Below, in pieces: positions 1-8,626 of a stretch of DNA of 49,311 nucleotides. The stretch is taken from the NCBI GenBank assembly GCA_029862205.1, contig JAOTXT010000028.1:1-49311 (forward strand), written 5' to 3'. The DNA comes from Paracoccaceae bacterium (GTDB taxonomy: Bacteria > Pseudomonadota > Alphaproteobacteria > Rhodobacterales > Rhodobacteraceae). The notes under the pieces were generated by a model. The model was not told the DNA's origin and searched no databases. It saw only the letters and a program-made list of their open reading frames with translations. The position numbers and the translations under genes were made by a program. Within the stretch, counting starts at the first letter, position 1, and each line of letters opens with the position of its first letter.

Positions 1-673
<673 letters not shown>

Positions 674-704
674 TTAGAAGTCTGTTTCTCGCTCGGCGGC
701 CGCT

Positions 705-1016
705 TCAGGCGGCCTTCGCGGCGGCGGAATCGGTGATGATGCCAAGGATGTCGCTCTCTTTCATGATCAGCAGCTCTTCGCCATCGATCTTGACCTCGGT
801 GCCGGACCACTTGCCGAACAGGATCCGGTCGCCGGCCTTGACGGCCATCGGGATCAGCTCGCCGGAATCCTTGCGGGCACCCTCGCCGACGGCGACAACC
901 TCGCCCTCCTGGGGCTTTTCCTTGGCGGAGTCGGGGATGATCAGCCCGCCCGCGGTCTTCTCTTCGGATTCGACGCGGCGCACCAGCACGCGGTCATGGA
1001 GTGGAGTAAAGCTCAT
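705..1016 (-). CDS. groES: Co-chaperonin GroES
   Basis: A 103-residue protein, slightly longer than the typical 95-100, with the classic GroES start ([12 protein letters not shown]), the mobile loop around [18 protein letters not shown] and the C-terminal strand region [16 protein letters not shown]. It caps the GroEL ring. It is the first gene of the groES-groEL operon, preceded by a GGGAG ribosome-binding site, a perfect CIRCE inverted repeat and a sigma-70-like promoter. Confidence 0.98.
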   Translation of the reverse strand: MSFTPLHDRVLVRRVESEEKTAGGLIIPDSAKEKPQEGEVVAVGEGARKDSGELIPMAVKAGDRILFGKWSGTEVKIDGEELLIMKESDILGIITDSAAAKAA

Positions 1017-1085
1017 GGAAGCGCTCCCTTTTCGCGGTTTCCAAGTTTCGTCGTTCTTTTCGGGGTCGCCCGACCCTGTCGGGTA

Positions 1086-1112
1086 TTAGCACTCGCCCCT
1101 GATGAGTGCTAA
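1086..1112 (-). promoter_or_regulatory. CIRCE operator (HrcA binding site)
   Basis: Perfect inverted repeat TTAGCACTC, nine-base spacer, GAGTGCTAA. This is the canonical CIRCE element bound by the repressor HrcA and found upstream of groESL in many alphaproteobacteria. It lies 69 bases upstream of the groES start and just downstream of the predicted promoter, in the transcribed leader, as expected. Confidence 0.95.
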
Positions 1113-1129
1113 TAAACACGGGCGCCTTG

Positions 1130-1158
1130 CAATTAGGCAGGGCGGGAATGTGAGTCAA
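1130..1158 (-). promoter_or_regulatory. Predicted housekeeping promoter of groES-groEL
   Basis: Read on the minus strand, TTGACT (1158-1153) and TAATTG (1135-1130) are separated by exactly 17 bases, a good sigma-70-type -35/-10 pair. The CIRCE repeat starts 17 bases downstream of the -10, so bound HrcA would block clearance. The -35 is nearly perfect; the -10 is weaker. Confidence 0.6.
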
Positions 1159-1273
1159 GAGGGCGCTTGCTGAAAAACTTCTCTCCTGACGCGTTCCGGT
1201 GCTTGTCCTGCCCGGGTACAGGCGGGATCATGGGTGCGCGCCGCTAGCCCGGCGCCCTTGGGAGCGAGAGAAC

Positions 1274-2278
1274 ATGCGCCTGATCACCACCTTCATTCTG
1301 GGGGTCGCATTCTGGTTTGGGGCCACCGCGACGGCGGCCGCCCAATGTGCCGGCAGCGATCTGTTTGCGGCGCTGGCCCGGGACGAGCCCCAGCGCCATG
1401 CGCAGATCCTGGCCAAGGCCCGCGCGGTGCCGAACGGACGGGGCAAGTTCTGGCGGGTCGAGCGCCCGGGCAGTCCGCCCTCGTGGCTTTTCGGCACCTT
1501 CCATGACACGGGCGCGGGGGCCGACGCGTTGGCACCACCGGTCGAGCGGGCGCTGACCGGCGCTCGGCTGATGCTGGTCGAGTTGACCGACGCCGAGGAA
1601 GCCAAAATGCAGACCCGGATGACCACCGATCCCGGCTTCATCCTTTCGCCAGACGATAACGGCGTCATCGCGCAACTGACCGAGGACGAGCGCGCCGCGG
1701 CCGCCAAGCGCCTGGCCGAACGCGGCCTGAACTTCGAGATCGCCGCTCGGCTGAAGCCCTGGATGCTGTTCACCAGCCTGGCGCTGCCCGCCTGCATGAT
1801 CCGCGAGGCGCAAGCGGGCAAGCCAATCCTCGACGACATGCTGGCCCAGCGCGCCGGTGCGGCCGGGGTGCCGGTCCAGGGGCTCGAAACCTATGGCGAG
1901 GCACTGGGTGCGCTGATCGACCTGCCGCAATCCGACATGGTGGCGATGGTGCTGGATCTCCTGCGCAGCCCCTATGACGAGCAGGACGTCTGGCGTACCT
2001 CGGCCGGCCTCTACCGCGCGGGCGAGATCGCCGCGATCTGGGAGTTCAGCCAAGCTGAGGCACAGAAGACCATCGGAGCGCGACAAAGCGCCGCCGTGTT
2101 CCCGCGCTTCGAGCGCGAACTTCTGGTCGACCGCAACCGGGCCTGGATGAAGTCGCTGGTTCCCGAAATGGAAGACGGCAACGTCTTCGCCGCCTTCGGC
2201 GCCCTGCATCTGGTCGGCGACGCCGGGATTGTCGAGCTCCTGCGCGCGCGTGGCTTTACCGTCACGCGCCTGGACTAA
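1274..2278 (+). CDS. TraB/GumN family exported protein
   Basis: 334 residues from the ATG at 1274, which follows a GGAG site; a longer in-frame extension upstream is unlikely because the signal peptide begins here. Residues 1-24 are a signal peptide (hydrophobic ILGVAFWFGATATAAA). The mature part has the TraB/GumN signature: the strand SWLFGTFHDTG, the acidic segment LMLVELTDAEEAKM, and the terminal FGALHLVGDAGIVELLRARGF. The fold is related to the Tiki/TraB hydrolase-like family, but the bacterial members have no settled reaction. Probably periplasmic. Transcribed divergently from groES and followed 10 bases later by an SDR gene. Confidence 0.85.
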   Translation: MRLITTFILGVAFWFGATATAAAQCAGSDLFAALARDEPQRHAQILAKARAVPNGRGKFWRVERPGSPPSWLFGTFHDTGAGADALAPPVERALTGARLMLVELTDAEEAKMQTRMTTDPGFILSPDDNGVIAQLTEDERAAAAKRLAERGLNFEIAARLKPWMLFTSLALPACMIREAQAGKPILDDMLAQRAGAAGVPVQGLETYGEALGALIDLPQSDMVAMVLDLLRSPYDEQDVWRTSAGLYRAGEIAAIWEFSQAEAQKTIGARQSAAVFPRFERELLVDRNRAWMKSLVPEMEDGNVFAAFGALHLVGDAGIVELLRARGFTVTRLD

Positions 2279-2288
2279 GAGGAATCCC

Positions 2289-3065
2289 ATGCCCGACACC
2301 TTTCCGGAACTCGCGGGCAAGGCCGCGATCGTTACCGGCGCTAGCCGCGGCATCGGCGCGGCGGCGGCCCGCGAATTGGCCCGGCACGGGGTCGCCGTCG
2401 TGCTGGCAGCGCGGACCCTGGAAGCGTCCGAAATGATCGCCGCCGAGATTCGCCAAACCGGCGGCCGTGCGGTGGCGGTCGCTTGCGATGTCAGCCACTA
2501 CGACGATGTCGCCGCCGCAGTGCGGGCTTGCCAGGATGAGTTTGGCCGGCTGGATATCTTGGTCTCGAATGCGGGCGTGGTCGAACCGATCGCGCGGCTT
2601 GCGGATTCCGACCCAGAGGCCTGGGCCCATGCCGCCGACATCAATTTCAAAGGAGTCTATTTCGGCCTTCGCGCCGCGCTGCCCGTCATGCTCGATCAGA
2701 AAGCCGGCGTGGTGATCAACATCAGCTCGGGCGCGGCGACCGGCGCCCTGGAAGGCTGGAGCCATTATTGTGCGTCGAAGGCGGCGGCGCTGTCGTTGAC
2801 CCGGTGCGCCGATAAGGAATACCGCGAGCAGGGCATCCGGGTGATGGGTCTGAGCCCTGGCACGGTCGCGACCGAAATGCAGGTGCTGATCAAGGCCTCC
2901 GGCATCAACCCGGTCAGCCAGCTCGACCCCGCGGTGCATATATTGCCCGAGATCCCGGCCCGCGCGATCGCCTGGATGTGCACCGAAGCGGCAGCCGATT
3001 ACTGCGGCACCGATCTGAGCTTGCGCGACGAGAAAGCGTGCCGCCGGATCGGCCTCGACTATTGA
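2289..3065 (+). CDS. SDR family oxidoreductase
   Basis: 258 residues from the internal ATG at 2289, just after the preceding stop. It is a classical short-chain dehydrogenase: TGASRGIG cofactor loop at residues 16-23, NAG at 94-96, and the Ser-Tyr-Lys active site with Ser147, Tyr160 and Lys164. It catalyses NAD(P)-dependent oxidation or reduction of an unknown alcohol/ketone. The C-terminal tail (CGTDLSLRDEKACRRIG) replaces the usual SDR ending (DGG). Its stop overlaps the start of the next gene (TGATG), so the two are translationally coupled. Confidence 0.9.
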   Translation: MPDTFPELAGKAAIVTGASRGIGAAAARELARHGVAVVLAARTLEASEMIAAEIRQTGGRAVAVACDVSHYDDVAAAVRACQDEFGRLDILVSNAGVVEPIARLADSDPEAWAHAADINFKGVYFGLRAALPVMLDQKAGVVINISSGAATGALEGWSHYCASKAAALSLTRCADKEYREQGIRVMGLSPGTVATEMQVLIKASGINPVSQLDPAVHILPEIPARAIAWMCTEAAADYCGTDLSLRDEKACRRIGLDY

Positions 3066-3928
3066 TGGCCTGCCAAATCGTCACGTCACTGGACCGGATC
3101 TGGGCGCCCTACCGAGCGCTCTTCGTCGATCTCTGGGGCTGCTATCACAACGGCATCACGCCTTATCCCGCGGCGGTCGCCGCCTTGCAGGCCTACCGCG
3201 CCCAGGGCGGGATCGCGATCTTGCTCACCAATGCGCCCCGGCCCGCCGGCCATGTGGAGCGGTTCCTCGACCGGATCGGCGCGCCGAAGGACAGCTATGA
3301 CGGGATCATGTCCTCGGGCGGGGCCTGCCAGCGGGCGCTCGCCAGCGGAGATTATGGCCGCGCCTTCCACTATGTGGGGCCGGACCGGGACCGGCATATG
3401 CTCTCTGGCGTTGGGCTCGACGACATGCCGCTCGGCCAGGCGGATGGCATCCTGCTGACGGGGCTGCGCGACGACATGACCGAGACCCCGGATGACTACG
3501 CCGCCGAGATCGCCGAGTGGAAGGCACGCGCGCTTCCGGTCCTCTGCGCCAATCCCGACTTGATCGTTGACCGGGGCGAGCAGCGGCTCTTCTGCGCCGG
3601 GGCGCTGGCGCTGGCCTACGAGCAGGCGGGCGGCGAAGTCATTTGGTTCGGCAAACCCCATGGGCCGACGTACGAACAGACCTTCGGGCTTCTCGCCGAG
3701 ATCGCTGGCGAAGACATCCCCAAGGCCCAGGTGCTGGCCATCGGCGACGGTATCCAGACCGACGTGAAGGGCGGGCTCGACTACGGTCTGGACGTCCTCT
3801 TCATCACCGGCGGGCTGGCCACCGGCGAGCTTGGCCCCGACCCGGAACGCCCGGAGGCGGCGCTGCTCGAGGCCTATCTGGCGGCGCACGCATCCACGCC
3901 GAGATTCGCGATTGGCCGGTTGCGGTAA
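3065..3928 (+). CDS. HAD superfamily class IIA hydrolase (TIGR01459-like)
   Basis: 287 residues. HAD motif I is FVDLWGCYHNG with nucleophile Asp22; the usual second Asp of DxD is Trp24, which as I recall is typical of this alphaproteobacterial subfamily. Motif II is LLTNAPRP (Thr55), motif III Lys197 in WFGKPHGPTYE, and motif IV GDGIQTDVKGG (Asp228, Asp233). The large cap between motifs II and III marks class IIA, the group of nucleotide and sugar-phosphate phosphatases. The substrate is unknown. The start codon shares one base with the SDR stop. The family often sits near maoC and ribF in alphaproteobacteria, as here. Confidence 0.88.
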   Translation: MACQIVTSLDRIWAPYRALFVDLWGCYHNGITPYPAAVAALQAYRAQGGIAILLTNAPRPAGHVERFLDRIGAPKDSYDGIMSSGGACQRALASGDYGRAFHYVGPDRDRHMLSGVGLDDMPLGQADGILLTGLRDDMTETPDDYAAEIAEWKARALPVLCANPDLIVDRGEQRLFCAGALALAYEQAGGEVIWFGKPHGPTYEQTFGLLAEIAGEDIPKAQVLAIGDGIQTDVKGGLDYGLDVLFITGGLATGELGPDPERPEAALLEAYLAAHASTPRFAIGRLR

Positions 3929-4005
3929 CGAATGTCATCGGCACCCGGCGCTGGTGGCCCAATCCACTCCACTTCCGTCATCTCAGGCGGTTCGGACCGG
4001 CACCA

Positions 4006-4629
4006 TCAGGGGCACGGGATACGAAGCTCTTCGCCAACCACCACCAGATCGGGCTCTCTGAGCCGATCTTGGTTCGCCGAGAAAATCGCCATATATCTGG
4101 GGCGGCTGCCATCGCGATAAGTGCGGCTGGCAATCGTAGAAAGCGTATCCCCCCGGACGACGGTATAGGTGTCGTGACAGGCTTGAAGTTCCCCGGCGAC
4201 CTGAGGGGCGGCGGGACGGGCATCAGGAGCGCGGGCATCAGGCGTGTCGATGGCTGCCAAAGCGGCGGCAGGACGGAATGCGGAGAAATCGACCTGGGCC
4301 ACATGGGTGTCGAACGTGACCGCCACCGCGAGCAGAGCGACGCCCGCTCCGAAGATGGCCGCAGGGATGATCCGGGACGGTCTTCGCGGTATTGACGTTT
4401 CGCCCTTTTGATCCGCCTCCGGGCGCGCAGGCTTCTCTGGTGCGTGTTGCGGTGATGCACCTTGCGGCAATGCGTCTTGCGGTGATGCGCTCTGCTGTGA
4501 TGCATCCTGCGGTGACGCGCCCTGCGGTGGGGCCGCTGAGATTTGGTATGCGTCGAGATCCCATCTCGCCCGTGGAGACTCTGCGTTTGCAGGCTCCCCA
4601 ACGCCGATGCTCACCGGGTCTTGGTACAT
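4006..4629 (-). CDS. LysM domain membrane protein with low-complexity linker
   Basis: 207 residues. A polar N-terminus with a Pro/Gln/Ala/Ser repeat (residues about 35-63, units such as ASPQD and PQGAS) precedes a single membrane segment at residues 87-106 (IIPAAIFGAGVALLAVAVTF). A Pro/Ala-rich stretch leads to a C-terminal LysM domain at about 154-204 (YTVVRGDTLSTIASRTY through GEELRIP). LysM binds peptidoglycan N-acetylglucosamine, so the C-terminus should be periplasmic with the repeat region in the cytoplasm. No enzymatic domain is visible. It converges with the HAD gene, with 77 bases between them. Confidence 0.85.
   Translation of the reverse strand: MYQDPVSIGVGEPANAESPRARWDLDAYQISAAPPQGASPQDASQQSASPQDALPQGASPQHAPEKPARPEADQKGETSIPRRPSRIIPAAIFGAGVALLAVAVTFDTHVAQVDFSAFRPAAALAAIDTPDARAPDARPAAPQVAGELQACHDTYTVVRGDTLSTIASRTYRDGSRPRYMAIFSANQDRLREPDLVVVGEELRIPCP
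4441..4530. repeat. Six imperfect 15-bp tandem repeats inside the LysM gene
   Basis: Six consecutive 15-base units resembling TGCGTCTTGCGGTGA run from 4441 to 4530. On the minus strand they encode repeated five-residue units (ASPQD, ASPQG, ALPQG and similar). The period is a multiple of three, so copy-number changes would keep the frame. Confidence 0.85.
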
Positions 4630-5283
4630 CTTGTTACCTCACGCTCCCACACGCACTACTCAATCTCGGTCGCCACCCGCTGCTCGCCGCGCGACGTGCC
4701 CGGGATCGGTACCGGAATGCCGCTCCGTTAGAATTCGGCGGGCGGCTGTCGACGGCCGCACGGCCCAAACCGCACACTGGCCCCGACCACTAAGTCCGCC
4801 ACGCAAAAGACGGAACAAGCTCAATTCACCAAACGAATACACATGCAGCGCCGCCGCGAATATCGTCAATCGTTTCAAATAAAAACTCATTATGATTTGT
4901 AATATTCATTTAGAGTTTCTTATACTTTCATTTGCAGATTTTTCAATATCAAATCGATTATTCAGTTAATTAAACCAAAAGTTATATTAATTATTTCCGA
5001 ACAACTTTAAGCTGCGAAGCACGGCAAGGTGAGCGCGCGGGCTGGGGTCTGCCACCCGAATTATTGAATTTCCCCGGCGATGTCCGAACTCCTTCGCATA
5101 GGTCGGGGTAATGATTCCGCGCCAATGCTTTGATGGCAGGCCGGTGCGCCACTGCCAAGTGGCGTAACTTTCATAACACAGGAATAAGCACCGAGACATT
5201 ATATTGCGCAATTTCGTTGCGCGCTAGCGCCGACTCAGCTAGAAATGCTGCAACGCACAACACCTCGTCACCGGGGAAAGCCC
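4630..5283. other. Non-coding region with an AT-rich core
   Basis: 650 bases between the LysM gene and the maoC gene, which are divergent. From about 4850 to 5000 the base composition falls to very high AT, unlike the GC-rich surroundings. I see no convincing gene; short open frames here do not resemble proteins. It should contain the promoters of both flanking genes. The AT-rich patch may be a regulatory or protein-binding region, or a remnant of foreign DNA. Confidence 0.5.
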
Positions 5284-5727
5284 ATGTTGGACAATATGCT
5301 GCGCGGCACGGTCTGCATTGAGGATCTCGAGATCGGCATGTCCCGGAGTCTGACCAAGACCATCGAGGACTATGATATCCGCCTCTTCGCCGACATCTCG
5401 ACTGACCGCAACCCGGTGCATCTGGACGAGGTCTACGCCCAGGAAACCATCTTCGGCGGGCGCATCGCCCATGGGATGCTGACCGCCAGCCTGATCTCGG
5501 CGGTGATCGGCGAGCAGCTTCCGGGCCACGGCACGGTATATCTGAGCCAGTCGCTCAAGTTCCTGGCGCCCGTGCGCCCCGGTGACGATGTGACCGCGGA
5601 AGTCACGGTCCGCGAGATCGACTATTCCAAGCGCCGCGTCACCCTTGATTGCGTCTGCCTCGTGCGCGAAAAGGCGGTCCTGAAGGGCGAGGCGCTGGTT
5701 CTGGCGCCCTCGAAGAAGTTCGACTGA
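5284..5727 (+). CDS. MaoC family (R)-specific enoyl-CoA hydratase
   Basis: 147 residues, the usual size of a single hot-dog MaoC/PhaJ domain. The hydratase signature is intact: FADISTDRNPVHLDE with catalytic Asp41 and His46, followed by GGRIAHGML. It should hydrate trans-2-enoyl-CoA to (R)-3-hydroxyacyl-CoA or a related substrate in the cytoplasm. The start was placed at the ATG at 5284 rather than 5245 because the family begins shortly before the GTVCIEDLEIGM segment. It lies 48 bases before ribF on the same strand. Confidence 0.9.
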   Translation: MLDNMLRGTVCIEDLEIGMSRSLTKTIEDYDIRLFADISTDRNPVHLDEVYAQETIFGGRIAHGMLTASLISAVIGEQLPGHGTVYLSQSLKFLAPVRPGDDVTAEVTVREIDYSKRRVTLDCVCLVREKAVLKGEALVLAPSKKFD

Positions 5728-5775
5728 GGGGCGCCGCTGCCCCGCTTGGCCCGGTGTAGGGGGGCAGGGGCAGGG

Positions 5776-6726
5776 ATGCAGCTAATCCACGGCTTCGAGG
5801 GGCTCGAGCCCGGCCAGCGCGGTGCCTCGGCGGCGCTCGGCAATTTTGATGGCGTGCATCGCGGCCACCAGGCGCTGATCGCCGAGGCGGCGCAGGCGGG
5901 CGCCCAAATCGCCGCCCCAGCGGGCGTAATCACGTTTGAGCCCCATCCCCGGCGGTTCTTCCAGCCCGACGCGCCCCCGTTCCGCCTGACGCTCGCCGAG
6001 GAGAAGGCGCGTATCCTGGCGGGCCTAGGTATCCAACACCTGCATCAAATCTCCTTCGACGTCGCGCTTGCGGCGATGCCGGCCGAAGATTTCGTGACCC
6101 GCGTGCTGGCCCAGGGGCTGGGCATCCGCCACTTGGTGATCGGCGAGGATTTCCGCTTCGGCAAGGGCCGCGGCGGTGACGCGACCTTGCTGCGCGCGAT
6201 GTCCGCCGAACTGGGCTTTACCGTATCGATCCAGCATCTGCTCGGCGGCGATGGGGGCGAGTTCGCCTCGACGGCCGTCCGGGTGCTGCTGGAAGAGGGC
6301 CGCGTCGCCGCAGCCGCCGAACAGCTCGGCCGCTGGCATTCTGTCACCGGCACAGTGCAGAACGGCGACCAGCGCGGGCGTGAACTGGGCTACCCCACGG
6401 CCAACTTGAACTTCGGCGAGCAGATCATCCCGCGCTACGGCATATACGCGGCCCGCGTCGAGGTCTTGGACGGTCCGCATCAAGGCGTTCATGACGGCGT
6501 CGCCAGCATCGGCGAGCGTCCGACCTTTGGCGTGAACGCTCCCAATTTCGAAGTCCACCTCTTTGATTTCGTCGGCGATCTTTATGGCGCCCGCATATCG
6601 GCCGGACTGGTCGCGTGGCTTCGCGGCGAGGAGAATTTCGACGACGTCGATGCCCTGGTCGCGCAGATGGACCGGGATTCAGACCGCGCCCGCGAGCAGC
6701 TTGCCACCGCCCGGTTGCCGGACTGA
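5776..6726 (+). CDS. ribF: Bifunctional riboflavin kinase / FAD synthetase
   Basis: 316 residues, normal for RibF. The N-terminal FMN adenylyltransferase domain has ALGNFDGVHRGH (residues 20-31), ITFEPHP (52-58) and GEDFRFGKGRGGD (123-135). The C-terminal riboflavin kinase domain has GYPTAN (205-210), YGIYAARVEV and GVASIGERPTFG. The enzyme phosphorylates riboflavin to FMN and adenylates it to FAD. The start is the ATG at 5776; the upstream extension from 5746 lacks family similarity. Confidence 0.97.
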   Translation: MQLIHGFEGLEPGQRGASAALGNFDGVHRGHQALIAEAAQAGAQIAAPAGVITFEPHPRRFFQPDAPPFRLTLAEEKARILAGLGIQHLHQISFDVALAAMPAEDFVTRVLAQGLGIRHLVIGEDFRFGKGRGGDATLLRAMSAELGFTVSIQHLLGGDGGEFASTAVRVLLEEGRVAAAAEQLGRWHSVTGTVQNGDQRGRELGYPTANLNFGEQIIPRYGIYAARVEVLDGPHQGVHDGVASIGERPTFGVNAPNFEVHLFDFVGDLYGARISAGLVAWLRGEENFDDVDALVAQMDRDSDRAREQLATARLPD

Positions 6727-6730
6727 ACAT

Positions 6731-7510
6731 GTGATCCGGTCGACCGTCTTCAACCTGTTCTTCTACGCATTCACCTTCGCGATGGCGCTCGCCGCCTATG
6801 CGATGGCGCGGCTGGGCTCGCGCCGGGCGCTCTGGCGCATCGTCGGGTTCTGGGGCCGCAACATGCTGGCGGCAGTGCGTGTGATCTTGGCCGCCCGGGT
6901 CGAGATCCGGGGGCTCGAGAACCAGCCCGAGGATGGCGCCAGGCTTTTCGTCTGCAAGCATCAAAGCGAGCTCGACATCATCCTGCTGGCCTCGGCGGTG
7001 CCGGAATTCGGCGCGGTCGCGATGCAGGAGCTTGAGCGTTACCCGTTCTTCGGGCCGATCCTGAGAAAGCTCGACCTCGTGCTGGTCCCAGTCGAGGGCG
7101 CGCGGGCCAGGCGCACCGGCGAGGTGATCGAGGGCGCGCGCCGCATCATTGCGGCGGGCCGCCCGATGGTGATCTTCCCCGAGGCGACGCTGATGTCGCT
7201 CGGCGCTAAGGAGCGCTACCGGCGTGGCGCCGGCCGGATCTACGCGGCGCTCGGCGTCGAGGCGGTCCCGGTCGCTTCGTCGCTCGGCGTTATATGGCCC
7301 CGCCGCGAATGGCTGAAACACCCGAACCGGAACGCAGCCATCGAGGTGCTGGCGCCGATCGCGCCGGGCCTGGATGTCGAAGCCTTCACCTCCGAGATCG
7401 AAAACCGGATCGAGACCGCCACCATGCGGTTGATCCGGGAACACGCGACGGGCGCCGTTCTCGCCGCCGCCGAGAACCGTCATGCCACGGGCGCGGCGAA
7501 CGAGGATTGA
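6731..7510 (+). CDS. plsC: 1-acyl-sn-glycerol-3-phosphate acyltransferase
   Basis: 259 residues from a GTG start at 6731, four bases after the ribF stop; the frame extends upstream but only inside ribF. An N-terminal membrane segment (residues about 5-25) is followed by acyltransferase motif I HQSELD (His77, Asp82), the substrate-binding region KLDLVLVPVEGARARRTG, motif III FPEAT (149-153; usually FPEGT) and motif IV VPV (179-181). It acylates lysophosphatidate to phosphatidate at the inner membrane. Alternative substrates (other lyso-lipids) are possible. Confidence 0.9.
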   Translation: MIRSTVFNLFFYAFTFAMALAAYAMARLGSRRALWRIVGFWGRNMLAAVRVILAARVEIRGLENQPEDGARLFVCKHQSELDIILLASAVPEFGAVAMQELERYPFFGPILRKLDLVLVPVEGARARRTGEVIEGARRIIAAGRPMVIFPEATLMSLGAKERYRRGAGRIYAALGVEAVPVASSLGVIWPRREWLKHPNRNAAIEVLAPIAPGLDVEAFTSEIENRIETATMRLIREHATGAVLAAAENRHATGAANED

Positions 7511-7570
7511 TACGAGCGCCAGCGTCGCGGCCCTGAGCCGGGACCTCGCTGGGTTGCGATGTTTATCGAG

Positions 7571-7591
7571 GCCCCGGGTCAAGCCCGGGGC
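7571..7591. terminator. Palindromic repeat between convergent plsC and korB
   Basis: Perfect 8-bp inverted repeat GCCCCGGG / CCCGGGGC around a TCAAG loop. It lies between the ends of two convergent genes and could stop transcription from both sides, although it has no T-run. The same palindrome family recurs at 11651-11720 and 13927-13994. Confidence 0.55.
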
Positions 7592-7600
7592 ATAGGGAAA

Positions 7601-8626
7601 TCACTCGACGACCCAGCTATCTTTGCCCTTGAGCAGCGTTTCCAGATCCCGGTCCGCCTCTTCCTGGGTCTTCATCGGGGCGTCGCCCTTGCCCATCAGT
7701 TCGTTCTGGGTCGGGCGTTCGACCGCGCGCAGGACGCCGATCGCCTCCGGCATCTCCGGGTGGCGCATGGCGGCCAGCAGGTGGGCCAGCGTCGGCTCGG
7801 CGGCCTGCTCGTCATGGACCACTAGGTCGCCCTCGGTGACCCCATCGCCCAGGCTGACGACCTCCAGCCCGAAGCCCTTCTGGCGCAGGCCCTTGTCGCG
7901 GTTGGCACCGAAGACCATCGGCTGCCCATCGGCCAGCTCGACCACATGGTCGGCACGGGTCTTCTTGTCCTTGGCGTATTCGAACACCCCATCATTAAAG
8001 ACATGGCAGTTCTGGTAGATCTCGACGAAGACCGAGCCCTTATGCGCCGCCGCCCGGTGCAAGACCTCGCTCAGCGTATCCGCTTGGGTGTCGACCGCCC
8101 GCGCCACGAAGGAGGCGTTCGCGGCGATCGCGGTGGTGAGCGCGTTCAAGGGTTCCAGCACCGAGCCGAACGGCGTCGAGCGGCTGATCTGGCCCGGGAA
8201 CGAGGTCGGCGAGAACTGGCCCTTGGTCAGCCCATAGACCCGGTTGTTGAAAAGCAGGATCTTGACGTTCACGTTGCGCCGCAGCGCATGGACTAGATGC
8301 CCGACCCCGATCGACAGCCCGTCGCCGTCGCCAGTCACCACCCAGACGTCCAGCTCGGGCCGCATCCGCTTGAGCCCCGTGGCGATCGCTGGCGCCCGGC
8401 CGTGGATGCCGTGCAGCCCGTAGGTATCCAGGTAGTAGGGGAACCGGCTGGCACAGCCGATGCCGGAGATAAACACCGTGTTCTCGCGCTTGGCCTTGAT
8501 CGAGGCCAGCACTTTCCTCATCTGATTCAGGACGGCGAAATCGCCACAGCCCGGGCACCAGCGCACCTCCTGATCGGTGGCGTAGTCGGCGGGCATGGGC
8601 TCGGGGATGATGTCGGGCTTGTTCAT
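7601..8626 (-). CDS. korB: 2-oxoacid:ferredoxin oxidoreductase, beta subunit
   Basis: 341 residues from the ATG at 8626. The thiamine-diphosphate domain has GDGDGLSIG (from residue 99) and FNNRVYGLTKGQFSPTS (126-142), the Mg/TPP motif. Four cysteines fit the [4Fe-4S] cluster ligands of this family: Cys24 and Cys27 (RWCPGCGDF), Cys58 (GIGCASRF) and Cys207. With KorA it oxidatively decarboxylates 2-oxoglutarate (or another 2-oxoacid) to acyl-CoA, reducing ferredoxin, or works in reverse. Its start overlaps the korA stop (ATGA), indicating coupled translation. The exact 2-oxoacid cannot be read from sequence; the pair most resembles KorAB. Confidence 0.9.
   Translation of the reverse strand: MNKPDIIPEPMPADYATDQEVRWCPGCGDFAVLNQMRKVLASIKAKRENTVFISGIGCASRFPYYLDTYGLHGIHGRAPAIATGLKRMRPELDVWVVTGDGDGLSIGVGHLVHALRRNVNVKILLFNNRVYGLTKGQFSPTSFPGQISRSTPFGSVLEPLNALTTAIAANASFVARAVDTQADTLSEVLHRAAAHKGSVFVEIYQNCHVFNDGVFEYAKDKKTRADHVVELADGQPMVFGANRDKGLRQKGFGLEVVSLGDGVTEGDLVVHDEQAAEPTLAHLLAAMRHPEMPEAIGVLRAVERPTQNELMGKGDAPMKTQEEADRDLETLLKGKDSWVVE

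Noticed and set aside
4987-5211. 74-codon minus-strand frame in the AT-rich gap
   Set aside because: No family resemblance and no ribosome-binding site; a chance frame.
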